Positions 8,303 through 16,834 of a stretch of 64,000 nucleotides of DNA are shown piece by piece. How positions within the stretch are numbered: the first letter of the stretch is position 1; each line of letters starts with the position of its first letter. This DNA comes from SLSG01 sp964477035 (GTDB taxonomy: Bacteria; Bacteroidota; Bacteroidia; Bacteroidales; UBA7960). Under the pieces are notes generated by a model. The model ran no database searches. It was not told where the DNA came from and saw nothing but the letters and a program-made list of their open reading frames with translations. Position numbers and translations under genes: made by a program. The DNA lies in assembly GCA_964477035.1 (NCBI GenBank), contig CAYZCW010000002.1:248001-312000 (forward strand). Direction: 5' to 3'.

Positions 8303-9778
8303 TCAGGCAGGCGCGGCAGGGGGTTTGCCCCGACTGAACAGACTCACCACCCAGGTCACCAGGAAGGCCAGGATGAATGCAGGCACCAGCTCATACATCC
8401 TGTCAGACAGGGCCGGTATGCGATTCCACAGGATCACGCAAAGGGCGCCGCTGATCATTCCGGCAAGCACCCCGGCCCTCGAGGTTCTCTTCCAGAACAG
8501 GGCCAGGATGCTCGCAGGACCAAAGGCAGCCCCCAGGCCGGCCCAGGCAAACAATACCAGCCAGAACACCAGATTCTCCGCCAGGAGCCCAAGCACCATT
8601 GCCAGCAACACCAGCAGGGCGACCACCCAGCGGGAAAGCCGGACGAGTTCTTTCTGGGGGATGGCCCGTCCCCGGCAGACAAGCTTCTCGTATATGTCCC
8701 GCACCAGGGCGGAAGCCGCCACAAGCAGCTGGGAGTCGGCAGTCGACATGATGGCAGCAAATATGGAGGCGATCACGACGCCGAACAAAACGGGAGGCAG
8801 GTGCTGGCCCGCCAGCAAGGGATAAATGTTCTCCGGATCCTGCCCGGGGATCAGGGCTGCTTCCGGGAAATACAGGCGCCCCGCCATCCCGGTAAGAATG
8901 GCCCCCAGGGCCATCAGAAAATTGGCCCCTGTGCCAAGCAGCGCGACGGCTTTCAGCCGGGAAGGGTTCCTGATGGACATGTAGCGGGCAATGATGTGCG
9001 GGTTGCCGGGCGATCCCAGGCCGATCCCGAGAAAACCAATCAGGGCACCGGCCCCCAGGGCCAGGGGGTTGAAAAACTGACCGTTTCCGATCCCCCGGGT
9101 CAGCTGGTAGAATGCCCCCAAGCCCCCCAGGTGAAGGATGGCCATCAGGGGCAGGATGACCAGTGCCAGGATCATGAACAGTCCCTGAATGGTGTCCGTC
9201 AGGCTGACGGCCAGAAAACCGCCCATGAGGGTGTACAGGAGAATGATGCCCGCGGTCAGCAGCAAGCCCCGGGTCTCACTGAGGTTGAAACTTGAATGAA
9301 AGGCCTTGCCTCCGGCCACGAACTGGGCAGACACGTAAGACACCATGAACAGGATGATGATGGCAACCACCACCATGCGCAACAGCCCGCTGCGGTCTCC
9401 AAACCTTTCAGCAAAAAAGTCGGGCAGGGTGATGCAGTCGTGCTTTTCGCTGAAGGCCCTGATTCTCGGGGCATAATAAAAAAACAGGAAGAACTCCACC
9501 ACTGTATAGCCGAGCACGGACCACAGGGCGGACACTCCCATTGTATAGGCCATTCCCGTGACGCCCAGCAGCAGCCAGGCACTGCGGCCACTCACCACGG
9601 CCGAAAGGGCCACCACCAACATGGGCATCTTCCGGCCGCCAATGAAGTAATGGGCGATTCCCTGGGATGAGAACCTGGCGGAATAAATGCCCACGGCAAC
9701 GACCAGCAGCAGGTATCCGACGAAAGCCCAGATGGCAGCCTGGTTTGTCTCGAGTGCGATGTGTTGTACCTTTTCCAT
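8303..9778 (-). CDS. Sodium:solute symporter (SSS family), PutP-like
   Basis: A 491-residue protein with about 13 hydrophobic helices. YFIGGRKMP, ALSAVVSGRSAWLLLG, ITLPDFFAERFGDRS, and ILLYTLMGGFLAVSLTDTIQG are close to the corresponding segments of the Na+/proline symporter PutP. Substrate assignment to proline is plausible but not proven, because related SSS members carry other amino acids. The ATG at 9778 was chosen because it lies 34 bases after the PBP stop; an upstream in-frame start at 9829 would overlap that gene. It is the last gene of an EamA - PBP - symporter run, and its stop faces the terminator at 8232-8270. Confidence 0.85.
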   Translation of the reverse strand: MEKVQHIALETNQAAIWAFVGYLLLVVAVGIYSARFSSQGIAHYFIGGRKMPMLVVALSAVVSGRSAWLLLGVTGMAYTMGVSALWSVLGYTVVEFFLFFYYAPRIRAFSEKHDCITLPDFFAERFGDRSGLLRMVVVAIIILFMVSYVSAQFVAGGKAFHSSFNLSETRGLLLTAGIILLYTLMGGFLAVSLTDTIQGLFMILALVILPLMAILHLGGLGAFYQLTRGIGNGQFFNPLALGAGALIGFLGIGLGSPGNPHIIARYMSIRNPSRLKAVALLGTGANFLMALGAILTGMAGRLYFPEAALIPGQDPENIYPLLAGQHLPPVLFGVVIASIFAAIMSTADSQLLVAASALVRDIYEKLVCRGRAIPQKELVRLSRWVVALLVLLAMVLGLLAENLVFWLVLFAWAGLGAAFGPASILALFWKRTSRAGVLAGMISGALCVILWNRIPALSDRMYELVPAFILAFLVTWVVSLFSRGKPPAAPA

Positions 9779-9812
9779 GGATTTCCCGTGATTTCTGGAT
9801 TTTTCACCTTTT

Positions 9813-12161
9813 TCAGAACAATTCTTCAAGAATCCTTCTCAGAAGCCCCCGTCGACGTTCCCGTCCCTCCTTTTCCGGCCCGGACGGACGTTCTTCCCCA
9901 CGTGAGCGGAATAGCCTGTCGAACAAAGATTCGCGGGGGAGGTTTTCGAGGAAGGGAGGACAGTCCATGGCGGACTGAAGGGCCGCGGGCAGGGGCGGAA
10001 AACGTCCCGAGGCCAAATGCCGCGTCTCCGGATCGCGGTAGGTTTCCAGGAAAAAATCGGTCCACAGGGGCACGGCCGCAGAAGAAGCCCCGAACGGCAG
10101 CGGATAGGTCGCTGCAAAGGCGGGGTTTTCCAGGCCTGTCCATATTCCGGCAACCAGGCCGGGGGTGAAGCCGATGAACCAGCTGTCCGCATTGTTCTGG
10201 GTGGTGCCCGTTTTGCCGGCCACATCCATGAAGGGTCCCAGGATCCCGCCAGCCCGGCTGGCGGTCCCCCACCCGGCCACCCCCAGCAGCATTTCCCGCA
10301 GCATGAGCACATGCTCCGGATCCGGTCCGGGCAATCCCCCGGGCGCGGGTTCCTCCTGCATCAGCAGGTGTCCCTCCGCATCCTCGACCCGCAGCAGCCA
10401 TCGGGGAGCCACGGGAGTCCCCCCGTTGGCGAACAGGGCATAGGAGGTGGTCAGTTCCAGCAAGGAGAGTTCGGTGGTTCCCAGGGAAAGGGAGGGGACC
10501 CGCGGCAGGGGAGGGCTGATTCCGGCCTGGGCACACAGGATCTCGACGGCTTCATACCCCGTCATGGCAAGGATCCTGGCGGAGACCGTATTGACCGATC
10601 GGGCCAGTGCACCCGCCATGCTGTAGTAGCCTTCGTAACGCCCCCCGGCATTGGCCGGCGACCAGCCTCCGAACTCCTCCGGATCCAGCGAGTCGGCTGG
10701 AAGGTGGGCACAAGGGTCTATGCCCGATTCCAGGGCGGCCAGGTAAAGCAGGGGTTTGAAAGCCGAGCCTGCCTGCCGGCGTGCGGTGACATGGTCGTAC
10801 TGGAAAAACCGGAACTGGTTGCCGCCGACCCAGGCCCGGATATAGCCGGTGCCGGGTTCCATGGCCACCAGTCCGGCATGCAGGACTTGCTGAGCCCGGA
10901 ACAGGGAGTCCATCTTGCTTTGCCATACAACCCGTTCCCCCAGATCCCAGTCAAAGACCAGCATCTCTTCCTGCCGGCGGAAGGATTCCAGGATGTCCCC
11001 GTCCTCCCTGCCCGCATTTTTCATCCTTTCAAATTCGGGCATCCGCCTGGCCTGACGCAGCAGCAAGTCGTTGACACGGTCCGGTGTAGCCAGACGGTAA
11101 TGCCGGTCCACTTCCTGTTGAAGCGCCTGCATCCCGGACCTGATCACCCGTTCGGCCGTTTCCTGCAACCCGGCATCAAGGCTTGTGTGTACCCTGAGCC
11201 CATCGGTGTAAAGGTTGTAGTTTGTACCATGCAACGCATTGTAATCTGCCAGCCAGGCCAGCAGGTCAAGCCGGAGCCGTTCCCTGAAATACGGGGCCGG
11301 GCCATGAATATGGGTCAGTGGACGGTAATCGAGCTCGAGCGGAAGGGACTGCAGGGAATCGGCCAGGCGGGAATCAAGATAACCGTTGCGGACCATTTGC
11401 GCAAGCACCAGGTTGCGGCGGGCCCTGGACTGTTTAGGATGCAGGCGGGGGTTGTAGGAAGTCCCTGCCTTGAGCATGCCGATGAGCACGGCCCCTTCTT
11501 CCGGCTTCAGGTCAGAGGGGGCCTTGTTGAAGAAGCGCAGGGCCGCCGAGGACAAGCCGTACACGTTCTCCCCGAAGTGGACCGTGTTGAGGTACAGCAA
11601 TAGGATTTCCTCCTTGTCGTAGGCATTCTCCAAACGCCTGGCAATCATGCCTTCCCTGAGCTTTTCCCCAAGCAGTCCCAACACTCCGTCCCGGCTTCTG
11701 GGATACAGGTTTTTGGCCAGCTGCCGGGTAAGGGTGCTGCCGCCCCCGGCACTTCTCTGGCCCAGGATGACGTTCTTGACCAGGACCCTCATCATGCTCC
11801 GGTAATCCGTGCCGCGGTGGCGGAAAAAGCGCTCATCTTCCGTGGCAATGAGGGCTTCAATGACAAAGGGGGGAATTTCCCGGAGAGACACGCTGGAGCG
11901 GTCATACAGAAAATATTTCCCGAGCAGCTCCCCGCCGGCGGCGTAAACCTCGGAGGCATTATGGGTTTCAAGTTCACGCAGCTGCTGAACGCCGGGAACG
12001 GGTCCGACGCCCCCGAGCCGGACATACAGCACGCCGGCCAGGGTCAGGCACAAAACCAGCAAGGCCGCAACAGAGGCCCCCCTCAATACCCTGGCAGGCG
12101 CATGCAGGCCTGCTTTGGATGGACGCCTGGAATATTTTTGTCGTCGGATCATGCAGTGCAT
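9813..12161 (-). CDS. Class A penicillin-binding protein (bifunctional glycosyltransferase/transpeptidase)
   Basis: A 782-residue PBP1A-type enzyme that polymerises and cross-links peptidoglycan in the periplasm. It has a basic cytoplasmic N-terminus and one signal-anchor helix (about 27-48). The GT51 domain follows, with ATEDERFFRHRG (E108 catalytic), GGSTLTRQLAKN and a C-terminal part ending near 240. The transpeptidase has SAFK (S466, K469), SVN (522-524) and KTGT (650-653). The last 50 residues are strongly basic and Arg-rich. The start codon overlaps the EamA stop as TAATG, implying translational coupling. An ATG three codons later is also possible. Confidence 0.93.
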   Translation of the reverse strand: MHCMIRRQKYSRRPSKAGLHAPARVLRGASVAALLVLCLTLAGVLYVRLGGVGPVPGVQQLRELETHNASEVYAAGGELLGKYFLYDRSSVSLREIPPFVIEALIATEDERFFRHRGTDYRSMMRVLVKNVILGQRSAGGGSTLTRQLAKNLYPRSRDGVLGLLGEKLREGMIARRLENAYDKEEILLLYLNTVHFGENVYGLSSAALRFFNKAPSDLKPEEGAVLIGMLKAGTSYNPRLHPKQSRARRNLVLAQMVRNGYLDSRLADSLQSLPLELDYRPLTHIHGPAPYFRERLRLDLLAWLADYNALHGTNYNLYTDGLRVHTSLDAGLQETAERVIRSGMQALQQEVDRHYRLATPDRVNDLLLRQARRMPEFERMKNAGREDGDILESFRRQEEMLVFDWDLGERVVWQSKMDSLFRAQQVLHAGLVAMEPGTGYIRAWVGGNQFRFFQYDHVTARRQAGSAFKPLLYLAALESGIDPCAHLPADSLDPEEFGGWSPANAGGRYEGYYSMAGALARSVNTVSARILAMTGYEAVEILCAQAGISPPLPRVPSLSLGTTELSLLELTTSYALFANGGTPVAPRWLLRVEDAEGHLLMQEEPAPGGLPGPDPEHVLMLREMLLGVAGWGTASRAGGILGPFMDVAGKTGTTQNNADSWFIGFTPGLVAGIWTGLENPAFAATYPLPFGASSAAVPLWTDFFLETYRDPETRHLASGRFPPLPAALQSAMDCPPFLENLPRESLFDRLFRSRGEERPSGPEKEGRERRRGLLRRILEELF

Positions 12162-13054
12162 TACATGAAAAACAAAGCCACCCCGCCGACGCTGACAACG
12201 GCCCCAACCACCTCCTTCCAGCCCACTTTCTGCTTGAAAAGAAGCAGGGTGGGGGGGATGATCAGAATGGGCGTGATGGCCATGATGGTGGAGGCAATCC
12301 CCGTGGCGGTATTTTGCACGGCGATCAGGGAGGAAGAAACCCCCAGAAACGGACCGAAGGTGGCCCCCAGGAGCATCAGCCCCATGGCCTTGCGGTCACC
12401 CAGGGCCCTTGAGACAGACAACCACCTTCTGAAAAAGTGGATCATCACCGTGAATCCGAGTATCCCTGCCATAACCCGGATCTGGGTGGCCGAAAAGGCA
12501 TCATAGCCTCCCATGCCAAACTTGCTGAGTACCAAACCAACAGCCTGCCCCACAGCCCCACCCAGGGCAAACAACAACCCCTTGGGGGGGATGCGGTCCG
12601 GCGAAGGATTTTTCCCGCGTTGCCGGTGAAGGATCACCAGGGCAATGCCCGACACCGTCAGGCCCATGCCCAGAAGATGGATCAGGGAAAGCACCTCCCC
12701 TAAAAGGAACCAGCCAATCAGGGCAGAAATGGGGGGGACCAGGGTCATGACCAGCATGGAAACCCTGGAACCAATCACAGTAAAGGCCTTGAAAAGGAAC
12801 AGATCACCGACCACGAAGCCGGCCAGCCCGGACAGGGCCAGCCAGAACCAGGCATGTGCGTCCGCGTCCATTGGCAGCCACATGCCGCGCCTCAGGTAGG
12901 AAAACACACTCAGCAGGACCAGCGCCATGACCAGGCGGATGATGTTCACGGCCACGCTGCCGACTTTCCGGCTGGCCGATTCAAATGCCAGGGCGGTCAC
13001 CGTCCAGCAAAACGCGGTAAACAAAGCGGCCAGTTCTCCGATGCGGGCATCCAT
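12161..13054 (-). CDS. EamA/DMT-superfamily transporter
   Basis: A 297-residue protein with about ten hydrophobic helices in two EamA repeats. The first repeat ends with LVPPISALIGWFLLGEVLS and the second with ITPILIIPPTLLLFKQKVGWKE, the typical proline-containing helix 4/9 signature of this superfamily. Members export or import amino acids, nucleotide sugars or other metabolites, and no substrate can be read here. Its stop codon overlaps the start of the class A PBP gene by one base. Tight coupling to a cell-wall synthase suggests, but does not show, a link to envelope metabolism. Confidence 0.85.
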   Translation of the reverse strand: MDARIGELAALFTAFCWTVTALAFESASRKVGSVAVNIIRLVMALVLLSVFSYLRRGMWLPMDADAHAWFWLALSGLAGFVVGDLFLFKAFTVIGSRVSMLVMTLVPPISALIGWFLLGEVLSLIHLLGMGLTVSGIALVILHRQRGKNPSPDRIPPKGLLFALGGAVGQAVGLVLSKFGMGGYDAFSATQIRVMAGILGFTVMIHFFRRWLSVSRALGDRKAMGLMLLGATFGPFLGVSSSLIAVQNTATGIASTIMAITPILIIPPTLLLFKQKVGWKEVVGAVVSVGGVALFFM

Positions 13055-13130
13055 ATAACTCAGGCGTTTTATGCCGCCGTAAAATTAGCCAATTTTGCCG
13101 GATGCTCCGGCCCATGCAGGAATTATTCAT

Positions 13131-13166
13131 TTTGTCTGAAAGCGAATGAAATTTACATTAAATTTG
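13131..13166 (+). promoter_or_regulatory. Candidate promoter of the His/Cys-rich lipoprotein gene
   Basis: TAAATTTG (13159-13166) matches the -7 consensus. TTTG at 13131-13134 is a possible -33 element with a slightly long 24-base spacer. The leader would be about 50 bases. Confidence 0.45.
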
Positions 13167-13221
13167 CATCGGTTCCGAAGCAAGCGGGGCCACTACCAAA
13201 AACCAAACAACGAAAAAGAAG

Positions 13222-13731
13222 ATGAAAAAAGCATTGATTGTTTTGTTTGCCGCCGCCATCCTTACATCCTGCGGAACACAACCGCAGCAGGCAGCGGACA
13301 CGGAAGCAGAGGACCAGCAGATTTCGGCCATCGTGAGCGATCCTTTGGCACTGGAAGACCAGGCCGTGCGTTTTGAAGGCATTATCAGCCATGTGTGCCG
13401 CCACAGCGGGGACAAGATGCGCATCGTTCAGGAGAGCGATGATGCCTACAGCATCCTGGTCATGCTGGGCGATTTTGCCACGGCCATTGACCCCGAAATG
13501 GAAGGACAGAAGGTCATGGTCACCGGGCTGGTGAAAGCAGAGGTCGCGAACCTGGATGCCCTGCAGGAAGAGCACGTCCACGGGGAGGATTGCGACCACG
13601 AAGAGGAGCAGGCCCACGAAGAGGGTGATGACTGTGAATCCACCCAGGAGGCCATTGCCCGGCTTAAGGAAAAAGGCATCGACCCGGACATCAGGGTGGT
13701 TGTTGAAATGACGGCTTTCGAGCTTATTTAA
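13222..13731 (+). CDS. Lipoprotein with a His/Cys/acid-rich metal-binding loop
   Basis: A 169-residue lipoprotein: the lipobox LTSC puts the lipidated cysteine at residue 17. The core (about 38-110) looks like a small OB-fold-type domain, with HVCRH (H57, C59, H61) followed by GDKM. It is loosely like the VC..GCWM segment of DUF4920 proteins, although I cannot confirm membership. A loop at 116-138 contains three His-Glu/Asp pairs and two Cys (H118, H120, C124, H126, H132, C138) among many Glu/Asp, a likely site for Zn2+, Cu2+ or Ni2+. A terminator and then a PepSY-type membrane protein gene follow. Metal sensing, buffering or delivery is an inference. Confidence 0.7.
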   Translation: MKKALIVLFAAAILTSCGTQPQQAADTEAEDQQISAIVSDPLALEDQAVRFEGIISHVCRHSGDKMRIVQESDDAYSILVMLGDFATAIDPEMEGQKVMVTGLVKAEVANLDALQEEHVHGEDCDHEEEQAHEEGDDCESTQEAIARLKEKGIDPDIRVVVEMTAFELI

Positions 13732-13766
13732 AAGGCCAACCGGCTAATAATAAGAGATTCATACAG

Positions 13767-13805
13767 AGGCTGTCCCGCGGATTCCTGCGCCGGGACAGCC
13801 TTTTT
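13767..13805 (+). terminator. Rho-independent terminator or attenuator between lipoprotein and PepSY genes
   Basis: AGGCTGTCCCG (13767-13777) pairs with CGGGACAGCCT (13791-13801), an 11-bp stem with a 13-base loop, followed by T residues to 13805. Only 23 bases separate the last T from the next start codon, so the second gene relies on read-through or on a promoter I do not see. Confidence 0.8.
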
Positions 13806-13828
13806 CCATACAAGCTGTTGAAGGACCC

Positions 13829-14386
13829 ATGAAACTGAGAAGGATCAACCGTGCGGTACACCGCGACCTGGGCTATTTTTTCTTCGGCATGGCCGTGATT
13901 TACGGACTTTCAGGCATCGCCCTGAACCACCGCCACCAATGGAATCCCAACTACATCATCACCCAATCCGGGCATGCCCTCTCTCTGCCACCGGACGAAG
14001 CCCCCGACAACAAGTCCCGGGCCCTGTTTCTCCTGGAACAGATCGGGGAGGAGGACAATTACCGGACACAGCTGGTGGCGGGCAACACCCTGCGCATTTT
14101 CATTGAGGGAGGGAGCCTCAATGTCGACATGCAGTCCGGTCAGGCCCAACTGGAGAAGATCCGGCGCAGGCCGGTGTTCCACCAGGTTAATTACTTGCAT
14201 TACAACACCCCCAGGAAACTTTGGACATGGTTCTCCGATTTGTTTGCCGGGGGACTGATCCTGCTGGCCTTTACCGGGCTGTTCATCCTGAAAGGAAAGA
14301 ACGGCATCACCCGCCGGGGGGCCTGGATCACGGGGGCAGGGGTGGCCATACCGCTGGTGTTGCTGTACCTGTACCTCGGTGGCTAA
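13829..14386 (+). CDS. PepSY-associated transmembrane-helix protein
   Basis: A 185-residue inner-membrane protein with helices at about 16-34, 134-152 and 164-182 and a periplasmic domain of roughly 95 residues between the first two. The N-terminus (INRAVHRDLGYFFFG), the HRHQWNP after helix 1 and the end of the periplasmic domain (VNYLHYNTPRKLWTWFSDLFAGGLILLAFTG) carry the conserved His/Trp pattern of the PepSY_TM family. This family includes relatives of PiuB and of flavin- or iron-linked reductases. His residues at the membrane edges could bind heme. It follows a His/Cys-rich lipoprotein gene, so a shared role in metal handling is plausible. Confidence 0.8.
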   Translation: MKLRRINRAVHRDLGYFFFGMAVIYGLSGIALNHRHQWNPNYIITQSGHALSLPPDEAPDNKSRALFLLEQIGEEDNYRTQLVAGNTLRIFIEGGSLNVDMQSGQAQLEKIRRRPVFHQVNYLHYNTPRKLWTWFSDLFAGGLILLAFTGLFILKGKNGITRRGAWITGAGVAIPLVLLYLYLGG

Positions 14387-14422
14387 AGTCCTGGTCTGCA
14401 GCGCGGAGCCCGGAGGACCCCC

Positions 14423-15034
14423 TCAATGTCCGTCCAGGATGCGCCGGGTAAGCCGGATCATGTTCCCGGCCCCTTCCTCCTTCACGGGCGAAAGATTCAG
14501 GAACGCCCTGCGGACGTGATTCAGGGCGATGGGTTTGGGAGAGGTCCCCGTGAGTTGCGCCCAGGCGGCCAGCAGGATGGCGGAACGGAAATGATTGGCC
14601 CTGACCCGCATCACCCGGGGTGACCGGCGGGATGGATGGATGTGAATATGGCAGGAGGGGAGTGTTCCCGGCAGCAGGGTCCATGCCGAACCATCCGACA
14701 GGACAAACTCTCGGTAGCCTCGCCCCGAAGCCGCCAGCCAGTCCGCATAGGCCCGTGGCTCCAGAAAACCGTGTTCTTCGAGGGATCGTCGGACCTCCAG
14801 TCCGATTTCCGCTGGGGCCAGTGCCCCCGTATACAAGTCAAACTGCGCAGCACCCAGGCATTTCAACCCATCCACCAGTCCGGGGAAGTTGCCCGGAGAC
14901 TCCCGCACCCATTGATTCAACCGGTCGGACACAAACCCAAGGTGGTGCTTCCACCCGTTGAGCAGGACGGGTGGGGAAACACAGGAATGCAGGCCGGCCG
15001 GTAAGGCCTCGTCAGGGCACAGGGGGCTATTCAT
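14423..15034 (-). CDS. Unrecognised 203-residue cytoplasmic protein
   Basis: I do not recognise a named family. There is no signal peptide or membrane helix. The middle contains FDLYTGALAPAEIGLEVRRSLEE and a Ser/His/Arg-rich stretch (CHIHIHPSRRSPRVMRVRANHFRSAI). Because of the last motif, nucleic-acid or phosphate binding is conceivable. Codon use resembles the neighbours and the frame is open throughout. A perfect -7 box (15040-15047) supports it as a real gene, although that box lies only five bases from the start codon. It is divergent from ettA and converges on the PepSY gene 36 bases away. Confidence 0.6.
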   Translation of the reverse strand: MNSPLCPDEALPAGLHSCVSPPVLLNGWKHHLGFVSDRLNQWVRESPGNFPGLVDGLKCLGAAQFDLYTGALAPAEIGLEVRRSLEEHGFLEPRAYADWLAASGRGYREFVLSDGSAWTLLPGTLPSCHIHIHPSRRSPRVMRVRANHFRSAILLAAWAQLTGTSPKPIALNHVRRAFLNLSPVKEEGAGNMIRLTRRILDGH

Positions 15035-15039
15035 CCATG

Positions 15040-15047
15040 CAAAATTA
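15040..15047 (-). promoter_or_regulatory. -7 box directly abutting the start of the 203-residue protein
   Basis: TAATTTTG on the minus strand fits TAnnTTTG and ends five bases before the ATG (15034). The mRNA would begin at or next to the start codon, that is, leaderless. No clear -33 element is seen. Confidence 0.45.
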
Positions 15048-15062
15048 ATAAAGAATGCAGCA

Positions 15063-15094
15063 TTTCATTACCAGCATTTTTTTTCGGACATTTG
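15063..15094 (+). promoter_or_regulatory. Candidate promoter of ettA
   Basis: TTTC (15063-15066), a 20-base spacer, and GACATTTG (15087-15094), one mismatch from TAnnTTTG. The leader to the ATG at 15125 would be about 25 bases. Confidence 0.4.
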
Positions 15095-15124
15095 CAGTCA
15101 TATTCCGGACGATTCCCTGCAGGC

Positions 15125-16807
15125 ATGAGCGACGACAAAAAGATCATCTTTAGCATGGTCGGGGTAAGCATGACCTACCCCCCAGGCAACAAACAAGTCC
15201 TTAAAGACATTTATCTTTCGTTCTTTTACGGGGCGAAGATCGGCATCATCGGCCTGAACGGATCGGGCAAATCGACGCTGATGCGCATCATTGCCGGGGA
15301 AGAGACGGCCTTCCGGGGGGAGGTGGTATTCTCACCCGGGTATTCCGTCGGATACCTTGCCCAGGAACCCGTCCTGGACGACAGCAAAACGGTCCGTGAA
15401 ATCGTGGAGGAAGGGGTTCAGGAAACGGTCGACATCCTGAAAGAATACGAAGAGGTCAACCTGCGTTTCTCCGAACCTCTGGATGACGCTGAGATGCAGC
15501 GGCTGATCGACCGCCAGGGGGAGCTGTCCGACCTGATCGAACAACACGGAGCCTGGGACCTGGACAGCAAACTGGAACGTGCCATGGACGCCCTGCGCTG
15601 CCCGGAGCCGGACACCCCCGTAAAGCACCTGAGCGGGGGCGAGCGCCGGCGTGTGGCCCTCTGCCGCCTGTTGCTGAAAGAGCCCGACATCCTTCTTCTG
15701 GACGAGCCCACGAACCACCTGGACGCGGAAAGCGTGGAATGGCTCGAGCTCCACCTGCGGCATTACAAGGGTACGGTCATTGCCATCACCCACGACAGGT
15801 ACTTCCTGGACAACGTGGCCGGCTGGATCCTGGAACTGGACCGGGGGGAGGGGATTCCCTGGAAAGGCAATTACTCCTCCTGGCTGGAACAGAAAGCCAG
15901 ACGCCTTGAACAGGAAGAAAAAAGCGAAAGCAAGAGAAGGAAGACCCTGGAGCGTGAACTGGAATGGGTGCGCATGAGTCCCAAGGCACGTCAGGCCAAG
16001 GGCAAGGCAAGGCTCAACGCCTACGACCGCCTGCTGGGGGAGGATGTGAAACTAAAGGAGGAACGGCTTGAAATATATATTCCCAACGGGCCACGCCTTG
16101 GCAACCAGGTCATTGAGGCGGAGGGGATTGCCAAAGCGTTCGGAGACAAGCTGTTGTTCGAAGACCTGTCCTTCTCCCTGCCACCCGCCGGCATCGTGGG
16201 GATCATTGGACCCAACGGTGCCGGCAAGACCACCCTGTTTCGGATGATCATGGGACAGGAACCGCCCGACAGGGGCGGTTTCCGGGTCGGGGAGACCGTG
16301 AAGATCGGCTATGTGGATCAGGGCCATGCGGAAATCGACCCGGAGAAAAGCGTGTGGGAAGTCATCTCCGGGGGCCATGAGCTGATCAACCTGACCGGCA
16401 GGCAGATGAACAGCAGGGCCTATGTCTCGCGGTTCAATTTCAGCGGGGTGGACCAGGGCAAAAAATGCGGCGTGCTTTCCGGCGGGGAGCGCAACCGCCT
16501 GCACCTGGCACTTACCCTGAAGAGCGAGGCCAATGTGCTGTTGCTGGACGAGCCCACAAACGACATCGATGTGAATACCTTGCGTGCCCTGGAAGAAGGG
16601 CTGGAACATTTTGCGGGGTGTGCGGTGATCATCACCCACGACCGCTGGTTCCTGGACAGGATTGCCACCCACATTCTCGCCTTTGAAGGAGATTCCAGGG
16701 TGGTCTTTTTTGAGGGATCCTACTCCGACTATGAAGAGAACAAAAAGAAACGGCTCGGGGATACCGGCCCGAAGCGAATCAGATACCGCAAATTGAAGGC
16801 GGATTAA
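15125..16807 (+). CDS. ettA: Energy-dependent translational throttle protein EttA (ABC-F)
   Basis: A soluble ABC-F ATPase of 560 residues that binds the ribosomal E site and gates the first elongation steps according to ATP/ADP. There are two ABC domains without membrane parts: GLNGSGKST with LSGGERRRVALCRLL and LLDEPTNHLDAESVEW, then GPNGAGKTT with LSGGERNRLHLALTL and LLDEPTNDIDVNTLRALE. Between them lie a charged linker (EKSESKRRKTLERELEWVRM) and the ARQAKGKARL segment characteristic of EttA. The C-terminal RWFLDRIATHILAFEG also matches this subgroup. The ATG at 15125 gives the family N-terminus MSDDKKIIFSM; an in-frame upstream start at 15092 would add a poorly conserved extension. Confidence 0.95.
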   Translation: MSDDKKIIFSMVGVSMTYPPGNKQVLKDIYLSFFYGAKIGIIGLNGSGKSTLMRIIAGEETAFRGEVVFSPGYSVGYLAQEPVLDDSKTVREIVEEGVQETVDILKEYEEVNLRFSEPLDDAEMQRLIDRQGELSDLIEQHGAWDLDSKLERAMDALRCPEPDTPVKHLSGGERRRVALCRLLLKEPDILLLDEPTNHLDAESVEWLELHLRHYKGTVIAITHDRYFLDNVAGWILELDRGEGIPWKGNYSSWLEQKARRLEQEEKSESKRRKTLERELEWVRMSPKARQAKGKARLNAYDRLLGEDVKLKEERLEIYIPNGPRLGNQVIEAEGIAKAFGDKLLFEDLSFSLPPAGIVGIIGPNGAGKTTLFRMIMGQEPPDRGGFRVGETVKIGYVDQGHAEIDPEKSVWEVISGGHELINLTGRQMNSRAYVSRFNFSGVDQGKKCGVLSGGERNRLHLALTLKSEANVLLLDEPTNDIDVNTLRALEEGLEHFAGCAVIITHDRWFLDRIATHILAFEGDSRVVFFEGSYSDYEENKKKRLGDTGPKRIRYRKLKAD

Positions 16808-16834
16808 CCCATGGTTTGATTTAAATTATTTCTG

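Noticed and set aside
10017..11603. A 528-codon open frame antisense to the class A PBP gene
   Set aside because: Shadow of a gene with all catalytic motifs intact; the product is Gly/Gln/His-rich with no domain.
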